This document shows positions 7,671 to 15,401 of a stretch of DNA of 18,547 bases, one piece after another. The position numbers were made by a program, and so were the translations under genes. This stretch comes from CAZPMO01 sp964587515 (lineage in GTDB: Bacteria; Pseudomonadota; Alphaproteobacteria; MPNO01). Below the pieces are notes generated by a model. The model worked only from the letters and a program-made list of their open reading frames with translations. It had not been told where the DNA came from and ran no database searches. The first letter of the stretch is position 1; the number at the start of each line of letters is the position of its first letter. The DNA lies in NCBI GenBank assembly GCA_964587515.1, contig CAZPMO010000092.1, positions 1-18,547 on the forward strand, given 5' to 3'.

Positions 7671-8524
7671 GACGACAACGCCTCCCTGGCGGCGCGCGCG
7701 ATGGCGGTGCGGTGAAGATTGCATGCGTATCGGTCGCTCTCGTCGCCGAAATCGGCGGCCCGCATATCGGCGTCCGCCGCGTCCTTGATTTCGTCTTCGA
7801 GGGTATCGGACCAACCGTCGGCGCTTTCGATCCGTCCGGCGACGCCGGCAAGATAGGTGGGCGGATTGGCCGGCCCGGCGATAACCGCGCGACAGCGCCC
7901 GCCGTCGCGGTCACGGACGACGACCGCGAGCGATTCGGCGAAATCACCCGGTTTGATGCATACCTTGTAGTGGCCCCAGGTCGCGCCCGGAGAAAGCCTG
8001 GGAATGCGGATCGCGGCCAGGATCTCGCCCGCCTCGAGCGCGGTCGACATCACGCCGGAAATGAAGTCGCCCGCCGCCACCTCGCGCGAACCGCCGGCGC
8101 CCCGGATTTCCATGACCGCATCAAGCGCCATCATCACCGGCGGCCAGTCGGCGGCGGGATCGGCATGGGCGAGGCTGCCACCGATAGTGCCCCGATTTCG
8201 CACCGCCCGGTAGGCGATGCCGGATGCGGCGTGGCGGATCAGACCGTTGGCCACGTCGGCCACGACGCCGTCCTCGAACGCGGCGTGGGTCACGGCGGCG
8301 CCGACGGTCACGCCATCGCCGTCCTCGGAGATCGCCGTCAGTTCCTCCATGCGGGAGAGATCGACCAGAAGCGCCGGCCGGGCCAGGCGGAAGTTCAGCA
8401 TCGGACCCATGGACTGGCCGCCGGCCAGCGGCCGGACATCGCCGTCGCCATCGGTCCGGGCCAGTTGGGCGAGCGCGTCGTCAAGGTTCGATGCGCGGGC
8501 GTAGTCGAAGGGCGCCGGTTTCAT
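7667..8524 (-). CDS. FAD-binding subunit of a molybdenum hydroxylase (CoxM family)
   Basis: A 285-residue medium subunit. The two FAD pyrophosphate-binding segments of the family are clear: AGGQSMGPMLNFRLARP (34-50) and VRNRGTIGGSLAHADPAADW (108-127). The N-terminus MKPAPFDYARASNLDDAL is also typical. It oxidises the enzyme's iron-sulfur chain and hands electrons to an acceptor such as a quinone or cytochrome, as in related enzymes. It overlaps the large-subunit gene by four bases upstream and the 2Fe-2S gene by four bases downstream, so all three subunits should be made in step. Confidence 0.95.
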   Translation of the reverse strand: MKPAPFDYARASNLDDALAQLARTDGDGDVRPLAGGQSMGPMLNFRLARPALLVDLSRMEELTAISEDGDGVTVGAAVTHAAFEDGVVADVANGLIRHAASGIAYRAVRNRGTIGGSLAHADPAADWPPVMMALDAVMEIRGAGGSREVAAGDFISGVMSTALEAGEILAAIRIPRLSPGATWGHYKVCIKPGDFAESLAVVVRDRDGGRCRAVIAGPANPPTYLAGVAGRIESADGWSDTLEDEIKDAADADMRAADFGDESDRYACNLHRTAIARAAREALSS

Positions 8525-10863
8525 GATGCGCCTCCCTGTTCGATCGCCGCGAACAACCGCCGGGGCGTGATGGGCGTCTCGTTGATCTCGACCCCGAGAT
8601 GCTTGATCGCATCGTTGACCGCGTTGCCGATGGCGCCCACCGGACCGATCGCGCCCGATTCGCCTATACCCTTGATTCCAAAAGTGGAATATGGCGACGC
8701 CGATTCGATATATTCGTATGTGCAGTCCGGGACCATGGGCGCCGCGGGCACATGATAATCGGCGAGCGTCACCGAGAGCGGCTGGCCGTTCTCATCGTAG
8801 TTCGATTCCTCATAGAGCGCGTTACCGACGCCCTGTGCGAACCCGCCGAGGACCTGGCCCTTGACGATCATCGGATTGACCTGCGTCCCGCAATCGCTGA
8901 CGATCGCGTAATCGAGGATTTCGACCTGCCCGGTATTGGGGTCGACGGCGACGACGGCGCCGTGGGCGCCGAACCCGAACACCCCGCCATGGACCTTGTC
9001 GTTGTAACCGCTGGTGACAGTGAGACCGTCACGGTCGGTATCGTCGGGAAGATTCTCCGGGTGATGATAGAACGCCTCGCCGATCTCGGCGAAAGACACC
9101 GAGCCGCCTGGCCCTCTGACTTCCGCGCCCTCGACGCTGACCTCGCTCTCGTCGCATTGCAGCAGATGGGCGCCGATGCGGGCGAGCCTTGGCTTGAGTT
9201 CTTCGCAGCCGTGCGCGACCGCGCCGCCGGCCACGACGATACTGCGCGACGCATAGGTGCCGGTTCCCGCATAGGCGGTCGCCGTGTCGCCGTGGCGGAT
9301 GGTGATGCGATCGGGATCGACGCCGAGAACCGTGTTGGCGACCTGGGCGAGCGTGGTTTCCAGACCCTGGCCGTGGCTCTGGATGCCGACCGAGGCCCAC
9401 AGACCACCGTCGGGCGTCAGCTTGACCGTCGCCATCTCCATTCCCGGCACCAGTTCGATGCCCCAGGCGGAATAGCCGAACGGCCCGGTGCCGTACGCGG
9501 TCTGCTCGTAGAACGTGGCGAAACCGACGCCGATCAGCCGACCGTCCGGCTCGGTGGTTTTCTGGCGCTCGCGGACCGCTTCGGGATCGATGTTGGCGAT
9601 GCATCGGCCCAGGGCCGCGGGATAGTCGCCGCTATCGAGGTGCTTGCGGGTGATGGTGTCGAACGGCATCTGTTCGGGCTTGATCAGATTGTCCATGCGA
9701 ACGTCCCACGGCTCGCGCCCGACGGCGCGCGCGATGACGTCCATGGTGAGCTCGTCGGTAAAGCAGGCGCCGGGACGCGCGACGCCGCGAAAGGGCTGGC
9801 TCGGCGGCTTGTTGGAACAGATCGTCGCCGAGCGGCCCTTGAACGCGCTGACGTCATAAGGCCCCTGGAGGTTGCCCACCCCCGTCGCGGCCTCGACGCC
9901 GACCGGCCACGGCCACGGCGAATAGGCGCCGGCGTCGACCACGCATTCGCAATCGATGCCGAGGATTTTGCCGACATCGTCGGTGTAGGCGGTGATGGTG
10001 TATTGATGTTCGCGGCAATCCGCGTCGGTAACCAGATGTTCGAAGCGGTCCTGGACCCACTTGATCGGTCGGCCCAGCTTGAGAGACGTCCACGAGACGG
10101 CGATGGTCTCGCCGTCGAGATGGGTCTTCAACCCGAATCCACCGCCGACATCGGGGCAGATCACGCGCACCTTGTTGATATCGAGGCCGAGGAACTCGGC
10201 GATCCCCCGCTGCATCGGATGGGGAAGTTGATGCGACATCCAGACCACCAGCTCGTCGAGCCGGCTGTCATAATGGGCGCAGGCGCCGCGCCCCTCCATG
10301 GGAAACGGGGTCTGCCGCGCCAGCCGGTATTGGCGGCTGATGGCGTGTGCGGCGGCGCTCTTCACCGCCTCGATATCGCCGTTCTCGAACGACGTTTCGC
10401 AAAAAATGTTGTCACCCCAGGGTTCGTGAATCACCGCGACGCCGGGTTCGCGCGCCTGGTTGAGGTCGTAAATGGCGGGCAATTGCTCGCAATCGACTTC
10501 GATCGCATCGGCGATATCCTCGGCCTCGGCGCGCGTCGGCGCGACCGCGATGGCGATCTGTTCGCCGACATAACGCACCTTGTCCTTGGCGAGGACCGGA
10601 AAGTCGGACCCCTTGAAGCCGGGAAACGACGCGGTCGAGCGGATCGGCTTGACGTCGTGGAGATCGGCGGAGGTGAAGACCTGACCTTCGGCGCCCTTCG
10701 GCGCGGTCACGCCGAGAAGGCGGCCATGGGCCACCTGGCTGCGCCGGAACGCCGCGTGCCACATGCCGGGAATTTGAACGTCCGGCACAAACTGACCGCC
10801 GCCATTCAAAAAGCGGTCGTCTTCCTTGCGGGGGATGCTCGCCCCCACGCCGCGTTCACTCAT
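8521..10863 (-). CDS. Molybdopterin-binding large subunit of a molybdenum hydroxylase (xanthine dehydrogenase family, not a true CO dehydrogenase)
   Basis: The 780-residue catalytic subunit has an N-terminal hammerhead domain (about 20-130) and the molybdopterin-binding domains after it. Landmarks are VGGGFGLKTH around 239-248, QPFRGVARPGACF from 356, VGIQSHGQGLETT for cofactor contact, and GIGESGAIGP with E735 as the conserved active-site glutamate. The active-site loop PFRGVAR lacks the Cys of the AYxCSFR loop of genuine form I CO dehydrogenase, so this is a hydroxylase of another substrate, such as an N-heterocycle or aldehyde. A strong GGGAGGT ribosome-binding site (10868-10874) lies close before the ATG. 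It is the third gene of the minus-strand operon, 32 bases after the luciferase-like gene. The cofactor may be the MCD form and requires CoxD/XdhC-type maturation proteins not present here. Confidence 0.95.
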   Translation of the reverse strand: MSERGVGASIPRKEDDRFLNGGGQFVPDVQIPGMWHAAFRRSQVAHGRLLGVTAPKGAEGQVFTSADLHDVKPIRSTASFPGFKGSDFPVLAKDKVRYVGEQIAIAVAPTRAEAEDIADAIEVDCEQLPAIYDLNQAREPGVAVIHEPWGDNIFCETSFENGDIEAVKSAAAHAISRQYRLARQTPFPMEGRGACAHYDSRLDELVVWMSHQLPHPMQRGIAEFLGLDINKVRVICPDVGGGFGLKTHLDGETIAVSWTSLKLGRPIKWVQDRFEHLVTDADCREHQYTITAYTDDVGKILGIDCECVVDAGAYSPWPWPVGVEAATGVGNLQGPYDVSAFKGRSATICSNKPPSQPFRGVARPGACFTDELTMDVIARAVGREPWDVRMDNLIKPEQMPFDTITRKHLDSGDYPAALGRCIANIDPEAVRERQKTTEPDGRLIGVGFATFYEQTAYGTGPFGYSAWGIELVPGMEMATVKLTPDGGLWASVGIQSHGQGLETTLAQVANTVLGVDPDRITIRHGDTATAYAGTGTYASRSIVVAGGAVAHGCEELKPRLARIGAHLLQCDESEVSVEGAEVRGPGGSVSFAEIGEAFYHHPENLPDDTDRDGLTVTSGYNDKVHGGVFGFGAHGAVVAVDPNTGQVEILDYAIVSDCGTQVNPMIVKGQVLGGFAQGVGNALYEESNYDENGQPLSVTLADYHVPAAPMVPDCTYEYIESASPYSTFGIKGIGESGAIGPVGAIGNAVNDAIKHLGVEINETPITPRRLFAAIEQGGAS

Positions 10864-10895
10864 CCGGACCTCCCTGGTTTGACTTTATTTGGTTA

Positions 10896-11885
10896 TCACG
10901 CGCGAAACGCCGGCAACACCTCTTCTATGCATCTCTGGAGTTGCTCGCGCGGGCGAGCGGAGACGAACCGCAGGATCGGCATGGTGCAGCCGATTTCGAT
11001 ATAAGCGGCGATCTTGTCGATCACCGCTTGCGGCGACCCGCAGGCGATCCAGGTCTCGGCGCGCTCGCGCGTTATCGCGCCGGTGCCGTAATACGAACCC
11101 AGGAACGTGGTTGCTTCACGGAACGCCGAGTCTTCGTCCTCGTTGATGTTGACCATCATGTGCAGGGAGCTGTCGAAGTTCGAGGTGTCGCGGCCGAGAT
11201 CGTCGGCGTACTGAAGGATGGTATCGAAGCGGGTGCGAAAGGCGTCCAACGGGGTGCCGTCGGTCTGCCAGCCATCGGCATGGGTCGCGACGCGCCGGAG
11301 CACCCGGTCGAGAGTGTAGGCGTCGACTTCCGCCGCCGGCGGGTTGACCGCGAGATGAATAGGCATCGGCTGCTGCACCGGCTTGGGCACCAGGTCGACG
11401 TCGGCGAACTGATGATATTTCCCGGAATGGGTGGCGGGCCCGTCGCTCCATAGCGCGCGCAGGATCTTGATGCCTTCGACCACGCGCCCGACGCGTTCGC
11501 GCGACGTGATGCCGAAGGTTTCGAGCTCGTGGGCGAATTGCGGCCCGAACCGGTCGGTGCCGCCGTTGCACACGGTCAGGATGGTGCGGCCCTTCGACAG
11601 CACGTCGAGACTGGCCCATTGCAGGGCGAACAGGATCGGTTCGCGTAGCGGAAAACTGGCCAGGCAAACGGTCCCGAGCTTCAACCGCTCCGTCCGTGTC
11701 GCCAGTGCCGACAGCGTGACGATGGACTCGACGCGGGGCTTGGACAGAAAATTGTCGCCCACCCAGAGACCGTGAAACAAGCCCGACTCCTCGGCCTCCC
11801 CGGCCATGTCGAGCAGATCGTCCATGGTGCCCCAGTCGAACAATATGGCCCGGGTGGACAGGCTGAGGCCGAATTTGGCGGTCAT
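10896..11885 (-). CDS. LLM-class (luciferase-like) flavin-dependent oxidoreductase
   Basis: A 329-residue TIM-barrel flavin monooxygenase of the bacterial luciferase / F420-dependent reductase family. Family landmarks are FGLSLSTRA at the first strand, GLWVGDNFLSKPRVE (39-53), ATRTERLKLGT (62-72), REPILFALQWASLDVLSKGR (81-100), and a downstream PMPIHLAVNPP strand. FMN or F420 use cannot be decided from sequence. Such enzymes hydroxylate or cleave heterocycles, sulfonates or amides in two-component systems, but no separate flavin reductase gene is seen in the window. The ATG at 11885 has no strong ribosome-binding site, and the gene lies 41 bases behind the M20-like gene, probably in the same transcript. 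It ends with a double stop, TGA-TAA. Confidence 0.9.
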   Translation of the reverse strand: MTAKFGLSLSTRAILFDWGTMDDLLDMAGEAEESGLFHGLWVGDNFLSKPRVESIVTLSALATRTERLKLGTVCLASFPLREPILFALQWASLDVLSKGRTILTVCNGGTDRFGPQFAHELETFGITSRERVGRVVEGIKILRALWSDGPATHSGKYHQFADVDLVPKPVQQPMPIHLAVNPPAAEVDAYTLDRVLRRVATHADGWQTDGTPLDAFRTRFDTILQYADDLGRDTSNFDSSLHMMVNINEDEDSAFREATTFLGSYYGTGAITRERAETWIACGSPQAVIDKIAAYIEIGCTMPILRFVSARPREQLQRCIEEVLPAFRA

Positions 11886-11926
11886 ATCGATTGGTGTTTC
11901 GCTGGAAATGGCGGTGCGCTCCTGCG

Positions 11927-13120
11927 TTATTCAAGGAAGGTGAGAATGGTTTGGGCGACGACCCGGGCGACCGTGTCGAGGTGCGACAGCGGCACGAAAT
12001 CCGCTTCCAGGTTGGACGCGTTCGCCCCGCCGACACCATACATCACGGCCGGCACCCCGGCCGCGCAGGGTCCGCCCGCATCGAACGTGCCCTGGCCGTA
12101 ATAGCTCTCCGGATTGTCACCGTGGACGGCGGCGTGCGCCGCGCTGAGCGAGACCACACCAGCATGATCGGGCTCGACCAGGGCCGGCCACATATGCATG
12201 CCCTGTTCGACGGTTACCTCATAAGGCGACATGTCGCCGATCACCCGACGCACTTCCTCGGTCGCTTCGGCCGGATCGTCGCCCGGCAGCAGGCGGCGGT
12301 CGATCCGCATGCGGGCAATCGCGGGCAAGGTGTGCGGCGCGAGCGGTTCATAGGCGATCTGATATGGAATCACGTGCGGTTTCCCGAGATGAGGATGGGA
12401 CCCCGTGAACTCCATGCCCCTCAGCCGGCTCATTACTTCGTAGGCCCCGTCGATGGCGCTGAGGCCCGAGCCCGGCAGGCTCGAATGCACCGCCTTGCCG
12501 CGCACCGTGACGTTGACATCGACCCGGCCGCGATTGCCAAGCGATATCTGTTGTCCGGTCGACGTCAGCAGCAGCGCGAAATCGGGTTTGGTTTCGAGCG
12601 CGCCGAGGATCGCGTCCGAACATAAATGGCTGCTGCGACCCTCGTTGTTGATCGCGACATAGAGCGTGCCGGCCAGCGGTACACGGTGTTCGTGCAACAG
12701 TTTGAGAATGGCCAGCATAATGGCCTGATGCGACTTGTTCTGAGTTACGCCTTGACCGAACAGACAGGGCTCGTCGTAGCCCCATTTCGTGGCCCGGGCG
12801 ATCCTGCCCGACCAGGGGTCCGCCATCATGTTGTGGTGTTGAACGGGCGTGTAAACCTGGATCAGCAGCGTCGCGTCCGACGTGCCCTGGCCATAGCGCG
12901 CGATGATCTGATTTTCTGGCGCGTCGATTAGGTCGTAGGCGCCGATCGCCGACAATTCGGGACGCAACACCCGCTGGACATAGTGCACCAGCTTGGGATC
13001 GTCCGGCTCGATGAAGACCTCGGTTCCCATCGGGACGTCGGCCGGCACCTGCGCCAGGTGCTCCAATGTCTGGATCAGATACTCGGTATCCAGGTGCTCG
13101 ACGACGGGCTTGGTTTGCAT
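11927..13120 (-). CDS. M20 family metallohydrolase-like protein with a degenerate metal site
   Basis: The 397-residue product has the full M20 (ArgE/DapE/CPG2) two-domain plan. The dimerisation domain is well kept: NRGRVDVNVTVRGKAVHSS (196-214, with H212) and the following LPGSGLSAIDGA. The catalytic domain is readable by position but its metal ligands are not: the HxD element reads QVYTP (88-92), the bridging Asp in GxxDxKG reads GVTQNKS (124-130), the DEE element reads NNEG (158-161, only E160), and the last His before the C-terminal strand reads GGANASN (364-370). H95, H96 and E160 might form an altered site. It could be an M20 subfamily with changed chemistry or a non-catalytic binding protein. 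It is first in the minus-strand operon with the flavin and molybdenum enzymes and starts at ATG 13120 behind a weak GGACGA. Confidence 0.8.
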   Translation of the reverse strand: MQTKPVVEHLDTEYLIQTLEHLAQVPADVPMGTEVFIEPDDPKLVHYVQRVLRPELSAIGAYDLIDAPENQIIARYGQGTSDATLLIQVYTPVQHHNMMADPWSGRIARATKWGYDEPCLFGQGVTQNKSHQAIMLAILKLLHEHRVPLAGTLYVAINNEGRSSHLCSDAILGALETKPDFALLLTSTGQQISLGNRGRVDVNVTVRGKAVHSSLPGSGLSAIDGAYEVMSRLRGMEFTGSHPHLGKPHVIPYQIAYEPLAPHTLPAIARMRIDRRLLPGDDPAEATEEVRRVIGDMSPYEVTVEQGMHMWPALVEPDHAGVVSLSAAHAAVHGDNPESYYGQGTFDAGGPCAAGVPAVMYGVGGANASNLEADFVPLSHLDTVARVVAQTILTFLE

Positions 13121-13387
13121 GAATTCGTCCGAACCGCGCTAAGGCGAAGAAAGTCATCCCAGCCGCGACTGTGCAGGCCGAAACCCCGCCCGTCAACCGT
13201 CCCCAATCCCCGACACAGACGCACCCACAACACCGACAGATGGACAGTATTGCGCAAACCCATGGCTTTCTAAATAATGCCCGTGATCGGCGACAAAATA
13301 CGAACCGACAGAATGTTTCCGCCCGGTCCGGGTGGGATGGGGCAAATCGATCGATCGATCGATCGAAAAAATTGGAGGCGAAAGACA
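13121..13387. promoter_or_regulatory. Divergent intergenic control region
   Basis: Largest gene-free stretch of the window, between the divergent M20-like gene and the Tat-exported binding-protein gene. Plus-strand promoter candidates are only weak: TTGCGC (13250-13255), 15 bases, TAAATA (13271-13276). For the minus strand TTGACG reads at 13196-13191, with CACAGT 17 bases beyond it (13173-13168). An (ATCG)5 tract lies at 13346-13366 and GGAGG (13374-13378) is the ribosome-binding site of the plus-strand gene. The open frame of the binding protein runs back to 13277, but that part lacks signal-peptide logic and includes the repeat, so I treat it as untranslated leader. No known riboswitch was recognised. 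Confidence 0.35.
13346..13366. repeat. ATCG tetranucleotide repeat (five units) in the leader of the binding-protein gene
   Basis: Five perfect ATCG units plus one extra A, immediately followed by a run of A residues and then the GGAGG ribosome-binding site eight bases on. The tract is self-complementary, so it can fold back or be bound as a palindrome. Tetranucleotide tracts can change length by slipped-strand copying; placed here that would alter the spacing of the leader, not the reading frame of the gene. Confidence 0.85.
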
Positions 13388-14512
13388 ATGGACAAGACAC
13401 CCAAAAATGTTGAGTTGCGGCCGGTGACCGATCAGTCGCGGCGTACGTTCCTGGCGGGATCGACCAGCCTCGGCCTGATCCTGGCCGCCGGTACGGCGCC
13501 GGCGTTTATCAGCGAAGCCGGCGCGTCCAAGATGCGCAAGGTCTCGTTCATGCTGCCGTGGCTGTTCGTCGGTGGCCACGCGTTCGAGTTCGCCGCACAG
13601 AATTCCTACTGGAAGAAACGCGGCCTCGACGTATCGATTGCGCGCGGCTACGGCTCCGGCGCGGCGACCAAGGCGGTCTCCGCCGGTCAGGCGCAGTTCG
13701 GCGAAGCCAGTTACGGCGTCGTGGTGCAGGGCGTCTCCAAAGGACTCGACGTGGTCTGCATCGGCGCCAAGCTGCAACGCAGCCCGATCGCGATTTCGTG
13801 TCGGGCGGATTCCGGCATCAAAACCGCCAAGGACCTCGAGAAGGGACATATCGTCCAGGCCGCCAACTCGGGCGACGCCGTTATGTTCGACGGTTTCACC
13901 CGCGCCGCGGGGATCGACGGCTCCAAGGTCAAGCGCACCATGGTGCATCCCTCGAAACTGCTCTCGACCGTGCTCAACAAGAAGGCCGACTGTCAGGGTG
14001 CCTACTATGTCTCCAACTCGGCGACGCTGGCGCTCAAGACTCCGTCGGTGCACTTCCTCTATGCCGATTTCGGGATGCAGACGCTCGATCTCGGGCTGAT
14101 CACCAGTGGCGCCCAGTTGAAGAAGGACCCCGAGTTGGTTCAGCTCATGGTCGACGGGGCGATGGAAGGGCTGAAGCTGCAACTGCTCGAGCCCGAGAAA
14201 GCCCTCGACATCATGATCGCGGCCAAGCCGGAGCTCAAGACGCGGCCCAAGAAGCTGCTGCTCACCCACGCTGGCAACACCAACGCATTGTCGATCGGTC
14301 CCGCCGTCGAGAAGAACGGTCTGGGCTGGATGGCCGAAGCGGATCAGACCAAGACCCGCGACGTGGTCATCAAATACATGAGCGCCAAGAACGTCCCGCC
14401 GATCGGCGAGCTGTTCACCAATAAGTTCGCCGGCAACGTCAAGCTCAGCGCGGCCGAATGGGCCAAGGCAAAAGAGCAGGCGGCGCCGTACGATCCGTCC
14501 AAGAAGGCCTGA
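13388..14512 (+). CDS. Tat-exported SsuA/TauA/NMT1-like ABC transporter substrate-binding protein
   Basis: A 374-residue periplasmic binding protein. The N-terminus has a twin-arginine signal, SRRTFLAG with R18-R19, followed by a moderately hydrophobic core and a TAPA region near 36-39, so export of the folded protein by Tat is expected. The mature part matches type II binding proteins of nitrate/sulfonate/taurine/pyrimidine-precursor importers: RKVSFMLPWLFVGG at the start, YWKKRGLDVSIARGYGSGAA, GQAQFGEASYGVVVQGVSKG, and KTAKDLEKG for the domain hinge region. I chose the ATG at 13388 because GGAGG lies nine bases upstream and it puts the RR motif at a normal distance. It heads an operon with its own ATPase and permease. 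The ligand is unknown; neighbours suggest an organic catabolic substrate rather than nitrate. Confidence 0.9.
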   Translation: MDKTPKNVELRPVTDQSRRTFLAGSTSLGLILAAGTAPAFISEAGASKMRKVSFMLPWLFVGGHAFEFAAQNSYWKKRGLDVSIARGYGSGAATKAVSAGQAQFGEASYGVVVQGVSKGLDVVCIGAKLQRSPIAISCRADSGIKTAKDLEKGHIVQAANSGDAVMFDGFTRAAGIDGSKVKRTMVHPSKLLSTVLNKKADCQGAYYVSNSATLALKTPSVHFLYADFGMQTLDLGLITSGAQLKKDPELVQLMVDGAMEGLKLQLLEPEKALDIMIAAKPELKTRPKKLLLTHAGNTNALSIGPAVEKNGLGWMAEADQTKTRDVVIKYMSAKNVPPIGELFTNKFAGNVKLSAAEWAKAKEQAAPYDPSKKA

Positions 14513-14539
14513 CGGAACGCGTCGTCCAGGCATTGAATT

Positions 14540-14574
14540 GGGTCCGGCTCCCGCATAGGCGGGACGCCGGACCC
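14540..14574 (+). terminator. Intra-operon hairpin between binding-protein and ATPase genes (partial terminator or mRNA-stabilising stem)
   Basis: GGGTCCGGC (14540-14548) pairs perfectly with GCCGGACCC (14566-14574). Inside it TCCCGC (14549-14554) pairs with GCGGGA (14559-14564) around an ATAG loop, leaving one bulged C. About 15 base pairs with only a short TCTT tail suggest partial termination or protection against 3' decay, which would raise binding-protein levels above those of the ATPase and permease. The structure is seen in the sequence; the role is inferred. Confidence 0.75.
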
Positions 14575-14586
14575 TCTTAATCAGAC

Positions 14587-15351
14587 ATGAACACCAATCA
14601 AACCCACGTCCGCATCCGGGACCTGCGCAAGACCTATCAGACCCGGCGCGAGGAAATAGAGGCCATCCGCGAGGTCCAGATGGAGGTCAACCGGTCCGAG
14701 TTCGTCTCGATCCTCGGACCGAGCGGCTGCGGCAAGTCGACTCTTCTGATGGCGGTCGGCGGGCTATTGCCGGTCACCTCTGGAACCATCGAGGTCGATG
14801 ACGAACCCGTGACAATCCCCCGGCGTGACACCGGCGTCGTATTCCAATCGCCGGTCTTGATGCCGTGGCGGACGATCACCAAGAATGTCCTGTTTCCGAT
14901 CGAGAGCCTTGGGCTGAAGGTCAGCGACTATACCGCGCGCGCCGAGGAACTCCTGGATATGACCGGCCTCGCGGGGTTCGGCGACAACCTCCCGACGGAG
15001 CTTTCCGGCGGGATGCAACAGCGCGTCGCCATTTGCCGCGCGCTGATCCACGATCCGGAGCTTTTGCTGATGGATGAGCCGTTCAGCGCGCTCGACGCCA
15101 TGACGCGCGACAACATGAACCAGGAACTGTTGCGCATCTGGCAGGAACACAAGAAGACCGTGCTGTTCGTTACACACTCGATCCGCGAGGCGGTGTTCCT
15201 TTCGGACCGGGTATTCGTGATGTCGCACCGTCCGTCGGTAATTTCGCGGGTCATCGACATCGACTTGCCCCGGCCCCGCCTCCTCGAGATCGAGGAGACG
15301 CCGGAGTTCAACGTGCTCGTGGCCGAACTGCGCAAAGCCATAGAACATTGA
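14587..15351 (+). CDS. TauB/SsuB-type ABC transporter ATP-binding protein
   Basis: A 254-residue ATPase of the nitrate/sulfonate/taurine importer family. Motifs are Walker A GPSGCGKST (44-52), Q-loop VVFQSPVLMPWRT with Q87, signature LSGGMQQRVAI (139-149), Walker B LLLMDEPFSALD (159-170) and switch histidine H197 in FVTHSIREA. The Q-loop LMPW and the signature LSGGMQQR are characteristic of this family. It starts 74 bases after the binding-protein gene, just past the hairpin at 14540-14574, and lacks a strong Shine-Dalgarno sequence. It works on the cytoplasmic face with the permease gene that follows. Confidence 0.94.
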   Translation: MNTNQTHVRIRDLRKTYQTRREEIEAIREVQMEVNRSEFVSILGPSGCGKSTLLMAVGGLLPVTSGTIEVDDEPVTIPRRDTGVVFQSPVLMPWRTITKNVLFPIESLGLKVSDYTARAEELLDMTGLAGFGDNLPTELSGGMQQRVAICRALIHDPELLLMDEPFSALDAMTRDNMNQELLRIWQEHKKTVLFVTHSIREAVFLSDRVFVMSHRPSVISRVIDIDLPRPRLLEIEETPEFNVLVAELRKAIEH

Positions 15352-15401
15352 TGTTTATTTCACACCCCGCACCGTAGCCGAAACAGGAACGGAAATCACC
15401 G

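Noticed and set aside
8599..11004. A very long plus-strand open frame (801 codons) opposite the molybdenum-hydroxylase large subunit
   Set aside because: It mirrors the real gene on the minus strand, has an arginine/aspartate/alanine-rich composition without recognisable motifs, and has no ribosome-binding site. High GC produces such shadow frames.
13277..13387. Upstream extension of the binding protein to the ATG at 13277
   Set aside because: It would place 37 extra residues, partly encoded by the ATCG repeat, before the Tat motif and would ignore the GGAGG at 13374-13378.
13193..14533. A 446-codon minus-strand open frame opposite the Tat-exported binding protein
   Set aside because: It is antisense to a well-supported gene, crosses the intergenic leader and the (ATCG)5 repeat, and shows no family motif.
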